A stretch of DNA of 64,000 nt from positions 1,984,001 to 2,048,000 of the forward strand of contig NZ_LT629799.1 of NCBI RefSeq assembly GCF_900105785.1. The letters run 5' to 3'. Each line of letters starts with the position of its first letter. Positions within the stretch are counted from its first letter, which is position 1. The notes under the pieces are model-generated. The model searched no databases. It was not told the origin of the DNA and worked only from the letters and a program-made list of their open reading frames with translations. Origin of the DNA: Microlunatus sagamiharensis (GTDB lineage Bacteria; Actinomycetota; Actinomycetes; Propionibacteriales; Propionibacteriaceae). A program made the translations under genes and the position numbers. This document shows positions 1 through 7,986 of this stretch, in pieces.

Positions 1-1059
1 ACCGAAGTCGTCGCCCGCGTGGTTGCTGCCGGGGACCCCCTTCGTCGACCGGGTCAGCACCGTCTCCTTCGCCCGCAGCCCGGCGCCGGTGCCCGAGAAC
101 GCGAGGGTCACGACGCGCCCGCCCTCCGTCGACCGAGCGCCAGGGGCGGGCACGAGGCCGACGACGACCTCGTCGCGCCCGAATCCCGAGACGTCGCCGA
201 CCGCGAGGGACGCCAGTCCCGGGTAGCCGCGCGATGACGGCACGGGTACGCAGCCGCCGCCCGCCGGGCACACGGTCACGGAACCCGCGTGGGCGTGCCC
301 GTCGCCGGCCGCGAGCCCCCGCGAGGCCACGACCAGGTCGGAGCGGCGGTCGCCGTCGACGTCCCCGGTCGCGAGCGAGGAGCCGAAGAGCAGGTCCCGG
401 TCGGTGCCGCTCCGCCTCCCGTGCAGGACGCTGGACCGCGCTGTCGAGAAGCCGGCGGGACCACCCTGCAGCACGGTGACCGAGCCGCTCGCGCCGTGGT
501 CCTCGGCGGGGACCTCCACGGGGTCGGCGTACGGGGCTCCCACCGCGAGGTCGGCCCAGCCGTCGCCGTCGAGGTCCGCGGCCACGAGCGACGCCCCGAA
601 GCCGTCCGGCCCGGCGTCGCCGGCCCGCCGCAGGACGGTCGACCGGGCCCCCGTCAGACCCTTCGACGAGCCGTGCAGCAGGGTGACGGTGCCCACCTCC
701 CCCGTCGCGCCCACGGCGAGATCGGCGTAGCCGTCGTGGTCGAAGTCGGCGCTCGCCACCGCCGACGCGAAGTGGCCGTCGGCGACCGGCTCCCCGGCCA
801 CACCGGCACTGGCCTGGGTGATCGTCCAGCCGGCGGTCGACAGCCCCTTCGTCGACGCGGGCAGCACGACGAGCCCACCGGCGCCCTTCGCCGTCCCGAC
901 CTGCAGGCCCGGCGCACCCACCACCTGCTCGGGGTGGCCGTCGCCGTCCAGGTCGTACGGCGCGACCCGGCGGACCGGTGCGGCGACCGCGGAGCTGCTC
1001 AGCAGCAGGGGCGACACCAGCGCGAGGCCGAGCAGCGCGGCGGTGGTACGACGAGGCAC
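1..1059 (-). CDS. Secreted FG-GAP repeat (integrin alpha-like beta-propeller) protein, partial
   Basis: The first 353 codons are present and the frame is still open at the left edge, so the C-terminus is missing. The GTG start at 1059 is followed by basic residues, a hydrophobic stretch and an Ala-x-Ala site near residue 26, a typical Sec signal peptide. A GGGAG ribosome-binding site lies just upstream. The body carries at least five FG-GAP blades with calcium-loop signatures such as DLDGDGHPEQVVGAPG, DFDHDGYADLAVGATG and DLDGDGWADLAVGAPY. The family forms seven-bladed extracellular propellers used in adhesion or ligand binding; the ligand here is unknown. It is transcribed away from the APH-like gene at 1185, and a second FG-GAP protein lies at 3269-4759. 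Confidence 0.85.
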   Translation of the reverse strand, partial: MPRRTTAALLGLALVSPLLLSSSAVAAPVRRVAPYDLDGDGHPEQVVGAPGLQVGTAKGAGGLVVLPASTKGLSTAGWTITQASAGVAGEPVADGHFASAVASADFDHDGYADLAVGATGEVGTVTLLHGSSKGLTGARSTVLRRAGDAGPDGFGASLVAADLDGDGWADLAVGAPYADPVEVPAEDHGASGSVTVLQGGPAGFSTARSSVLHGRRSGTDRDLLFGSSLATGDVDGDRRSDLVVASRGLAAGDGHAHAGSVTVCPAGGGCVPVPSSRGYPGLASLAVGDVSGFGRDEVVVGLVPAPGARSTEGGRVVTLAFSGTGAGLRAKETVLTRSTKGVPGSNHAGDDFG

Positions 1060-1172
1060 GACGGGGCTCCCGGGATCGACGACTGTCCCGAGAGTCTGGA
1101 CGAACCGTCCCCCCGCCGCAGCCGATCCCGCGCCCGGCCTCGACCAGGAGACGCTGGCCGGGCTCCCCGCCC

Positions 1173-1178
1173 TAGGTT
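1173..1178 (+). promoter_or_regulatory. -10 box of a leaderless promoter for the APH-like gene
   Basis: TAGGTT is followed by six bases and then the GTG at 1185. This spacing puts the transcription start at the start codon. No ribosome-binding site is visible, which fits a leaderless mRNA. Confidence 0.5.
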
Positions 1179-1184
1179 GAGCGC

Positions 1185-2045
1185 GTGGAGGCGTCGGAGC
1201 TCGAGCGCGCGAAGGCGGCGGCCGTGTCGGCCGCGACCTCGCTCGGTCTCGACGTCGACGACGCGGTGGTCCTCTTCGCCTCGAACCGGCTGGCCCTGCG
1301 TCTCACCCCGGGTGACGTCCTCGCCAGGGTCTCGTCCGGCGGGCACGCGACGGCCCGGCTCGAGCTGGACCGGGCCCGGCGGCTCGCGGCCGCCGGCTGC
1401 CCGGTCGGCGTCCCGCACCCCCGGGTGCCCCCGCAGGTGCACGAGCGCGACGGCTTCGCGCTGACCTTCTGGACCTACCACGACCAGACGGGGCGCGACG
1501 TCCCGGCCGAGGACTACGCCGCAGCCCTGGCGCGGTTGCACGCAGGCCTCCGTTCAGTCGACCTGCCCGCGCCCCGCTTCACCGACCGGGTCGAGGAGGC
1601 CCGGCAGGTGGTGTCGGACCCGGACCTCTCGCCGGACCTCGCCGACGCGGACCGGGTGCTGCTCGTCGGTCGCCTCACCGACCTGCGCCGGAGGATCGAC
1701 GGGCTCGGGACGGCGGAGCAGCTGGTCCACGGCGAGCCCCACCCCGGCAACGTGCTCGCCACCGAGCAGGGGCCGGTCCTCATCGACCTCGAGACCCTCT
1801 GCCTCGGTCCCGTCGAGCTGGACCTGGCGCACGCGCCGGAGTCCGTGTGCGCGCACTACCCCGGGCTCGATCCGGAGCTGCTGACCGCCTGCCGGCAGCT
1901 CGTGATGGCCGTCATCGCCGCCTGGCGGTGGCGGGTGGACGACGACTTCCCGGACCGCGAGCACTGGAGGCACGCGCTCCTGGCTGCCCTGCGCGAGGGG
2001 TCGGGCTGGCCGGTCGGACCGGTCGATCCGACCGGCTTCCGTTGA
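1185..2045 (+). CDS. Phosphotransferase of the aminoglycoside phosphotransferase (APH) fold
   Basis: This 286-residue protein has the APH/choline-kinase C-lobe. The Brenner loop reads HGEPHPGN at residues 182-189 and the metal-binding segment reads LIDLE around 199-203. In classical APH enzymes the loop is HGDxxxxN, so the catalytic Asp position holds Glu here, a variant also met in actinobacterial APH-like proteins of unknown substrate. The N-terminal 90 residues correspond to the nucleotide-binding lobe but lack strong landmarks. The substrate cannot be named from sequence: antibiotic, sugar and amino-alcohol kinases share this fold. It stands alone between divergent and downstream genes of unrelated function. 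The GTG start is supported by a -10 box six bases upstream. Confidence 0.75.
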   Translation: MEASELERAKAAAVSAATSLGLDVDDAVVLFASNRLALRLTPGDVLARVSSGGHATARLELDRARRLAAAGCPVGVPHPRVPPQVHERDGFALTFWTYHDQTGRDVPAEDYAAALARLHAGLRSVDLPAPRFTDRVEEARQVVSDPDLSPDLADADRVLLVGRLTDLRRRIDGLGTAEQLVHGEPHPGNVLATEQGPVLIDLETLCLGPVELDLAHAPESVCAHYPGLDPELLTACRQLVMAVIAAWRWRVDDDFPDREHWRHALLAALREGSGWPVGPVDPTGFR

Positions 2046-2204
2046 GCCTTCAATCTTTTGATGCTCTTGAGGTAACGGTGCCGTTCGGCTTGAGGAGCGG
2101 TAGAGGTGGCCTCGGCAGAGTTCTTCTCACCGGCCCACGAGAGGCCGGGGAGCAGGGCGGGGGCCGGCTCGAAGACCACGCACCGAGTCCGTCAGGAGCC
2201 CCCG

Positions 2205-2819
2205 ATGTCCGCCACCACGTCCCGCCGCCCGTCGCGCAGGCTCGCCGCGACCGTGTCCCTGGTCGCGGCGCCGGCCGCGCTGGCCCTCTCCGGTCTGGTC
2301 GTGGCGCAGTCGTCCTACTCGGCCTACTCGGCGACGACGGCCGACCCGAGCAGCAACTGGGCGACCGGCACGGTGGCGCTCACCGACGACGACGCGAACG
2401 CGGCCGCCTTCACCGCGACCAACCTCAAGCCGGGCTCCACCGGCTCCCGCTGCATCGTCGTGACGAGCAACGGCACGCTGCCCTCCGCCGTGCGCATGTA
2501 CGGCCGCAACGGCACCGGCACGACCATGCTCGGGGCCTCCATGAACCTCACGGTCACGCAGGGCACCGGGGGCTCCTTCGGCTCCTGCGACGGCTTCGTC
2601 CCGCTGAGCAGCGGCGCGGAGGTCTTCAACGGCAGCTTCATGGACTTCGGCATGAACCACACCGGCTTCAACAGCGGCGTCGGGAGCTGGAACCCCACCG
2701 GCGCCCGCGCCGAGTCGCGGACGTACAAGATCAGCTACGCCATCTCGAGCGGCGTCGGGAACGACACCCAGGGCGGCACCGCCGCCGGCGAGCTGGTCTT
2801 CGAGGCCCAGAACAGCTGA
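2205..2819 (+). CDS. TasA/CalY (camelysin)-like secreted protein
   Basis: The 204-residue product starts at ATG 2205, seven bases after a CAGGAG ribosome-binding site. The N-terminus is basic (residues 1-12), then hydrophobic, ending near the VVAQSSYSAYSATT segment typical of signal peptides cut by SipW-type signal peptidases. The mature part begins with the family pattern: an S-x-YS-x-T segment, then SNWATGTVALTDDD, then LKPG followed by an RCIVV strand. TasA and camelysin relatives form fibres or surface proteins of biofilms. No SipW-type signal peptidase gene lies in this window, so processing would depend on an enzyme encoded elsewhere. Bases 2046-2204 upstream include a comparatively AT-rich tract (2047-2075) that may hold the promoter. 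The family assignment rests on the N-terminal half; the C-terminal half is Gly/Ser/Asn-rich. Confidence 0.65.
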   Translation: MSATTSRRPSRRLAATVSLVAAPAALALSGLVVAQSSYSAYSATTADPSSNWATGTVALTDDDANAAAFTATNLKPGSTGSRCIVVTSNGTLPSAVRMYGRNGTGTTMLGASMNLTVTQGTGGSFGSCDGFVPLSSGAEVFNGSFMDFGMNHTGFNSGVGSWNPTGARAESRTYKISYAISSGVGNDTQGGTAAGELVFEAQNS

Positions 2820-2846
2820 GCACCGGCACCGCCCCGGGCGCTCCCG

Positions 2847-3272
2847 TCAGGCCCCGACGACACCCAGGGTCAGCAGCACGTTGGAGAAGACGCGCTGCTC
2901 CCCCGTCGCCACGAGCAGGGCGAGGTCGTCGGAGCGGCTGGCCGCGTAGAACGCCTGCCGGTCGAGCTCGGTCAGCTCCAGGCCCGGCAGCAGCCGGCGG
3001 AAGCCCGCGAAGATCTCCGGCTCCGGCCCGTCGCCGGGCACCATCACCGCCGCGGACTCCACGACGACCGCGCTCACCAGCGCCTCGAGCACGTCCTCCG
3101 CCCCGACGAGCCCGGGGCGGAGGTTCAGGTAGACGACCGTCGCGTTCGGCCCGACGACCGTGCGGAAGGGGTAGTTGGCGTCGGCGACGAGCACCGTCGA
3201 GCCGTGGCCCGCCGAGGCGAGCGCGGACAGGATCTCGGGGTGCACGAGCGTGTGGCTGATCATCCGCGTCAC
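2847..3272 (-). CDS. RbsD/FucU-family sugar mutarotase-like protein
   Basis: The protein is 141 residues long, the usual size for D-ribose pyranase / L-fucose mutarotase subunits. It matches the family from end to end: an N-terminal HPEILSALASAGHGSTVLVA segment with the conserved AGHG histidine, then the ADANYP strand, and a C-terminal FSNVLLTLGV. The family interconverts pyranose and furanose or anomeric forms of free sugars in homodecameric rings. No ribose or fucose genes are nearby, so the substrate is open. The GTG start at 3272 overlaps the stop of the FG-GAP gene (GTGA), suggesting translational coupling. An alternative ATG lies at 3263. Confidence 0.8.
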   Translation of the reverse strand: MTRMISHTLVHPEILSALASAGHGSTVLVADANYPFRTVVGPNATVVYLNLRPGLVGAEDVLEALVSAVVVESAAVMVPGDGPEPEIFAGFRRLLPGLELTELDRQAFYAASRSDDLALLVATGEQRVFSNVLLTLGVVGA

Positions 3273-4759
3273 CGTACGGCGCGCGGGTGGGCGTCGGGCA
3301 GGACGGTCCCGTACGCGGTCCTCGCCCGGTCGCCGTCGGAGGCCGAGAAGTACTGGAAGGACGGCAGGAGCACCGCCGGCCCGGGGTCGTCGGGCTGCTC
3401 GAGGCGCCAGAAGCTGGTGACGCTCCCGACGTCCCTCACGCCACCCGAGGAGTCCTCGCCGGGGGCGCCGACGAGCAGGAGCTGGCTGACGGGCGTCTGC
3501 TCGTCCGGGCGGGTGCGGCCGAGCGAGCTCAGCGTCGCGCCGAAGCGGTCCCCGCTCTCGTCGTGCTGGGAGAGCGAACCCTGCGTGAACCTGGTCGAGG
3601 TGCAGGAGCTGCCCGTCGGGGCGACCAGGCTGAACGCCCCCGCGTCCTTACGGCTCCCGACGTCGGTCCCGGGGGCGCCGACCGCCCAGCCGCCCGACAG
3701 GCAGCTGCCGTCGGCGACGGCCACCGCGGCGCCGAAGCGGTGGCCGGCCGTCGCGCGCACCCCCGCGCGGGCCTGGGTCTCGTCGACCGAGGAGCCGGGA
3801 GCCAGCGCACCGCGGCGGGCGTCGAGGGTGAAGGACTGCACGAGACCGGCGTCCTTCCTCGTGCCGATGTCCTCGTCGGGCACCCCGACGAGGACCCACC
3901 GCGGCCTGCCTCCCCACGACACGGACACGGCGGACCCGAAGTGGTCGCCCTTCTCCGGGCTCCCCGCCACCCCCGGGCTCGCCTGGGTCCAGGCCGTGCC
4001 GCGGCCGACGCGCTCGGCGCCGGTCGGCAGCGGGAACCAGTACGCCGCCCCGGCGTCGGTGCGGCCCCCCACGTCCTGGCGCGGGACGCCGACCACGAGG
4101 CCCTCGACCGACGCCGTGAGGACCGACCCGAACTCCGCCGAGGCCTGCACCACGCCCCCAGCCGCGCCGGCGGCCGTGATCGTCTCGACCCGCCGGCTCG
4201 TCCGGTCGGCGGCGACGACGAGGTGGTCGACCGCACCCGCCCTCGTCCGCCCGTCCACCGTGCGCCGAGGGGCGCCGACCCACACGTCCACGCCACCGGC
4301 CGCACGCTCGCGCACCGCCACCTGCGTCCCGAACCGCTCCCCGACGCTCCGGCCGGTCAGGGTCACTGCCGGCGGGGCCGTGAACCCGTCCGGCCCGCCA
4401 AGGAAGACCTGGACGCTGCCCCGCCCGTCGGCGAGGGGCGCCCCGACCACGAGGTCGAGGCACGCGTCGGCGTCCACGTAGGCGGTCGAGAGGGCCGAGC
4501 CGAAGCCCGTGCCCGACGTCCCGGTCAGCCGCAGGGCCGGGATGCCGCCCCCCGGCCGGAGCTCCACGGTCCCCGGTCCCACGCTCGGCATGCCGGCGGC
4601 CCGCACGACGCCGGCGGTCCCGAGCGCACCGTCGGCGCCGCAGCCCGGACCCGCCGAGGCCGGGGAGGCCGGCGCCACGAGCGCGGAGGTGACGCCGAGG
4701 GCGAGGCCCGACGCCAGCAGCAGCACGACCCTGCGACGACCGACCCCCGTGGCGCTCAC
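3269..4759 (-). CDS. Secreted FG-GAP repeat protein
   Basis: This 496-residue protein begins at GTG 4759, preceded by a GGGAGG ribosome-binding site. Residues 1-36 form a signal peptide ending in ASPASA. The rest is a beta-propeller of about six FG-GAP blades with a recurring D-x-G-x-R-x-DAG signature, for example GVPDEDIGTRKDAG and GAPGTDVGSRKDAG. Unlike the gene at the left edge, its blades mostly lack the DGDG calcium loops. The frame upstream stays open to 5305, but that stretch overlaps the membrane-protein gene and is not part of this product. It is followed by the FucU-like gene with a 4-base overlap. Role and ligand are unknown; a surface or secreted binding function is inferred from the family. 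Confidence 0.8.
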   Translation of the reverse strand: MSATGVGRRRVVLLLASGLALGVTSALVAPASPASAGPGCGADGALGTAGVVRAAGMPSVGPGTVELRPGGGIPALRLTGTSGTGFGSALSTAYVDADACLDLVVGAPLADGRGSVQVFLGGPDGFTAPPAVTLTGRSVGERFGTQVAVRERAAGGVDVWVGAPRRTVDGRTRAGAVDHLVVAADRTSRRVETITAAGAAGGVVQASAEFGSVLTASVEGLVVGVPRQDVGGRTDAGAAYWFPLPTGAERVGRGTAWTQASPGVAGSPEKGDHFGSAVSVSWGGRPRWVLVGVPDEDIGTRKDAGLVQSFTLDARRGALAPGSSVDETQARAGVRATAGHRFGAAVAVADGSCLSGGWAVGAPGTDVGSRKDAGAFSLVAPTGSSCTSTRFTQGSLSQHDESGDRFGATLSSLGRTRPDEQTPVSQLLLVGAPGEDSSGGVRDVGSVTSFWRLEQPDDPGPAVLLPSFQYFSASDGDRARTAYGTVLPDAHPRAVR

Positions 4760-4785
4760 GGGCTCACCCTCCCACCCCGCCAGGG

Positions 4786-5373
4786 TCAGCGTGCGCGGGC
4801 GAGCACCACGACTGCCGCGAGGAGCGCGGCCACCACGCCGTCGAGGGCGAGGGGCACCATGCCGACCCGGTACGCGGCGACCGTGCCGAGGGAGTAGAAG
4901 ACCAGGTAGCAGGCCAGCCCGGCGAGCAGCGCGACCGCCGTCGCCGCCAGCCATCCCACCGTGGTCGGCGTGCTCAGCACGCCGGAGGTCCCGAGCGCGA
5001 CCCCGGCCAGCACCTGTGCGGTGGTCCACACCACGATCAGCGGCAGCTCGGTGGTGAGGGAGCGGTGGGCGAGCGTCGTGGTGAGCCAGACCAGCACCGC
5101 GCCGAGCGCGACCCCGCCGCCGACCGTGGCGCCCAGCGCGAGCCCCGAGGCGCGCGGGAGCAGGAGCGCGCTGCCGACGGCCAGCAGGACCACCCCGCCC
5201 AGCCCGCCGAGCACGGCGCCCGCGAGGAAGGGCCCGCCGCTGATCGACGGTCGCGACGACGGCCGGAACACGACCGACCACCACACCAGGTAGGAGATGC
5301 TGCACACGACGAGCAGCAGCTCACCGATCAAGATCAGCAGCGGGCCGCCCTGCAGGGTCTCCGACCTGGTCAC
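4786..5373 (-). CDS. Hypothetical integral membrane protein
   Basis: The 195-residue product is almost entirely hydrophobic, with about six predicted membrane segments: near residues 11-35, 47-70, 78-100, 110-130, 140-160 and 170-192. Charged residues fall only in short loops. I do not recognise a family or catalytic motif. The GTG start at 5373 lies four bases after the stop of the CorC-like gene, so it probably belongs to the same operon and is the last membrane protein of a three-gene set. A role linked to the CNNM/CorC proteins is possible but rests only on position. Confidence 0.65.
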   Translation of the reverse strand: MTRSETLQGGPLLILIGELLLVVCSISYLVWWSVVFRPSSRPSISGGPFLAGAVLGGLGGVVLLAVGSALLLPRASGLALGATVGGGVALGAVLVWLTTTLAHRSLTTELPLIVVWTTAQVLAGVALGTSGVLSTPTTVGWLAATAVALLAGLACYLVFYSLGTVAAYRVGMVPLALDGVVAALLAAVVVLARAR

Positions 5374-5377
5374 CGGC

Positions 5378-6442
5378 TCAACCTAGGGCGTCCGCCTCGT
5401 GCCGGCTGGTGGCGTCGTCGACCTGGCCGACGAGCTCTTCGATGACGTCCTCGAGGAAGAGGATGCCGGTCGCGTGACCCTCGCGGTCCACCGAGCGCGC
5501 GACGTGCACGCCCTGGCGGCGCATGGTGGCCAGCCCGTCCTCGAGGTCGGAGTCGCGCAGCACCGAGGCCAGCCGGCGTACGCGCTTGTCGGGGAAGGGC
5601 TCGGTCTCGGCCGGGCCGCCGGACAGGTCCATGACGTCCTTGAGGTGCACGAAGCCGGCCGGCTCCCCGTCGGCGTCGGTGAGGATGTAGCGCGAGTAGC
5701 CGTGCTCGACGAGCGCGCGCTGCACGGCGTCCGGGGTCGCGCTGGCCCGCGGCAGGGCCACGATCCGCTCGATCGGCACCTCGACGTCGTGGACCTTAAG
5801 GGCCGTGAATTCGAAGGCGTTGCTGAGGGCCCCGGTCGAGTCGTCCAGCACGCCCTCGCGGGTCGACTGCTCGACGATCCCGGCGACCTCGTCGAGGGTG
5901 TACGTGCTGGTCGCCTCGTCCTTGGGTTCGACGCGGCACAGCCGCAGGACCGCGTTGGCCAGCGCGTTCAACGTCCAGATGACCGGGCGGAAGACCCGCG
6001 ACACCAGCACCAGCGGCGGGGCCAGCAGCAGCACCGCGCGATCGGGCACCGAGAACGAGAGGTTCTTGGGCACCATCTCGCCGAAGACCACGTGCAGGAA
6101 GGTCACCAGCACCAGCGCGACGACGAAGGCGAGCACGCTGATGACGTCCACGCCGAGCCCGGTGAGCCCGAGCGGGATCTCCAGCAGGTGGTGGATGGCG
6201 GGCTCGGAGACGTTGAGGATCAGCAGCGAGGCGACGGTGATGCCGAGCTGGCTCGTCGCCAGCATCAGCGTCGCGTGCTCCATGGCGTAGAGCGCGGTGC
6301 GCGCGGCCTTGCTGCCGGCCTCGGCGCGTGGCTCGACCTGGGAGCGGCGCGCCGAGATCACGGCGAACTCCGCGCCGACGAAGAAGGCGTTGACGGCCAG
6401 CAGCACGACCAGCGCGACCAGGCCCGGGGCGTACTCACCCAC
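5378..6442 (-). CDS. CNNM/CorC-family (hemolysin C-like) membrane protein, short form
   Basis: This 354-residue protein has an N-terminal DUF21/CNNM transmembrane domain (about residues 1-160, four hydrophobic segments) with the conserved GEMVPKN motif. A tandem CBS-domain pair follows, around 200-330. The family is linked to Mg2+/Co2+ efflux or to adenosine-nucleotide-regulated transport. It lacks the C-terminal CorC_HlyC domain that its upstream neighbour keeps, so the two may form a heteromeric pair. The start overlaps the end of the 6435-7802 gene by 8 bases, indicating one transcript. Confidence 0.85.
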   Translation of the reverse strand: MGEYAPGLVALVVLLAVNAFFVGAEFAVISARRSQVEPRAEAGSKAARTALYAMEHATLMLATSQLGITVASLLILNVSEPAIHHLLEIPLGLTGLGVDVISVLAFVVALVLVTFLHVVFGEMVPKNLSFSVPDRAVLLLAPPLVLVSRVFRPVIWTLNALANAVLRLCRVEPKDEATSTYTLDEVAGIVEQSTREGVLDDSTGALSNAFEFTALKVHDVEVPIERIVALPRASATPDAVQRALVEHGYSRYILTDADGEPAGFVHLKDVMDLSGGPAETEPFPDKRVRRLASVLRDSDLEDGLATMRRQGVHVARSVDREGHATGILFLEDVIEELVGQVDDATSRHEADALG

Positions 6443-7802
6443 GACGGGCCCCCTCGCGCGCCTCGAGGCGCAGCTCGTCCACGACGAGGTCGTGCTCGCT
6501 CTCCTCGGGCTCCGTCGGGGTGAAGCGCAGCCGCTCCACGTGGTTGTCCTCGACCCGCTCGACGCGCAGCGTGCCCTGGTCGATGCCGACCTCGTCGCCG
6601 ACCTCGGGGATGCGGTCCAGCACGTCGGTCACGAAGCCGGCCACGGTCTCGTACTCCTCGTCGGTCGGCACCTTGATGGCCGCGCGCTCCAGCAGCTCGT
6701 CAGGGCGCAGCGCGCCGTCGAAGACGACCGCCTTCCCGTCGTGGACGAGGTCGGCGCGCGTCCGGTCGTGCTCGTCGCGCAGGTCGCCGACCAGCTCCTC
6801 AACGAGGTCCTCGAGCGTGACGACGCCGTCGGTGCCGCCGTACTCGTCGGTCACGACGGCGATCTGGAAGCTGCCCCGGCGCAGCAGCCCGAGCAGCGTG
6901 TCCGCGCCCATCGAGCGGGGCACGAAGAGCGGATCGGCGGCGAGGTCGCGGGCCAGCACGGTGTGGCGCGACGCGGCGGGGACGGCGAAGGCCTGCTTGA
7001 CGTGCACCACGCCGGTGATGTCGTCGGCGTCCTCGCCGATGACCGGGAAGCGGGAGAAGCCGGAGCGCTGCGACAGCGCCACGACGTCGGCCGCCGTGTC
7101 CTCGGCCCGCACCTTCTCCATCCGCACGCGCGGGGTCATGACGTCCTCCGCGGAGTGGTCGGAGAAGCGCAGGGTGCGGTTCAGCAGGGTCGCGTGGTCG
7201 GCGTCGAGCAGCCCCTCCATCGCCGAGCGGCGCACCAGCGAGCTGAGCTCCTCCGCGCTGCGGGCGCCGGAGAGCTCCTCCTTGGGCTCGATGCCGAGCG
7301 CGCGGATGACCCGGTTCGCGGTGCCGTTGAACAGCACGATGAGCGGCCGGAAGACCGCCGTGAAGACGGTCTGGAAGCCGATCACGACCTTGGCGGTGCG
7401 CAGCGGCAGGGCGAGCGCGAAGTTCTTGGGCACGAGCTCGCCGAGCACCATCGACAGCAGGGTGGCGAAGCCGACGCCGACGATGGTGCCGACCACCGGG
7501 ACGCTCGCCTCGGGCAGGCCGAGCGAGCCGAGCGGCCCGGACAGCAGCCGGCTGATCGCGGGCTCCATCGTGTAGCCGGTGAGCAGCGTGGTCAGGGTGA
7601 TGCCGAGCTGCGCGCCCGAGAGGTGCGTGGAGGTGATCTTGAGGGCGTTGATCGTCAGGCCGACGCCCTTCTCGCCGCGGGCCTGGCGGCCCTCGAGCTC
7701 GTTGCGGTCGAGGTTGACCAGCGCGAACTCGGAGGCGACGAAGAAGCCGGTGCCGACGGTCAGGACCAGCCCGACGAGCACCCAGACGAGGTCAAGCGCC
7801 AT
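6435..7802 (-). CDS. CNNM/CorC-family (hemolysin C-like) membrane protein, long form
   Basis: The product has 455 residues: a four-helix DUF21/CNNM membrane domain (about 1-170) with GELVPKN, a CBS pair (about 205-335) with the VVTDEYGGTDGVVTLED segment typical of the second CBS repeat, and a C-terminal CorC_HlyC domain (about 365-445). The family is implicated in divalent-cation (Mg2+) homeostasis. The ATG at 7802 has no obvious ribosome-binding site. A possible -10 (TAGAGT, minus strand, 7894-7889) lies about 90 bases upstream. It heads a probable operon with the short CorC paralogue and a six-helix membrane protein. Confidence 0.88.
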   Translation of the reverse strand: MALDLVWVLVGLVLTVGTGFFVASEFALVNLDRNELEGRQARGEKGVGLTINALKITSTHLSGAQLGITLTTLLTGYTMEPAISRLLSGPLGSLGLPEASVPVVGTIVGVGFATLLSMVLGELVPKNFALALPLRTAKVVIGFQTVFTAVFRPLIVLFNGTANRVIRALGIEPKEELSGARSAEELSSLVRRSAMEGLLDADHATLLNRTLRFSDHSAEDVMTPRVRMEKVRAEDTAADVVALSQRSGFSRFPVIGEDADDITGVVHVKQAFAVPAASRHTVLARDLAADPLFVPRSMGADTLLGLLRRGSFQIAVVTDEYGGTDGVVTLEDLVEELVGDLRDEHDRTRADLVHDGKAVVFDGALRPDELLERAAIKVPTDEEYETVAGFVTDVLDRIPEVGDEVGIDQGTLRVERVEDNHVERLRFTPTEPEESEHDLVVDELRLEAREGARRG

Positions 7803-7888
7803 GGTGGGCGCGACCGCGTTCTGAGCGGCGTGAGCAGCGGGGTGCGGAGGGGGATGCGGGCGGCGCGGGGTCGTCCATCGTGGGCGCC

Positions 7889-7944
7889 ACTCTACGTCGA
7901 AGTGCGGCCCGAGGGGCTCGCGTGACCGGCGGGGCCGACATACT
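7889..7944. promoter_or_regulatory. Divergent promoter region between corC-like operon and VWA/FHA genes
   Basis: On the minus strand TAGAGT (7894-7889) is a -10 candidate for the CorC operon. On the plus strand CATACT (7939-7944) is a -10 candidate for the VWA gene, leaving a leader of about 35 bases that ends in a GGGAG ribosome-binding site before ATG 7987. No clear -35 boxes are seen. Confidence 0.3.
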
Positions 7945-7986
7945 GAGCGGCGTACCAGGAGTCACCGCGACGAGGTAGGGAGCACG

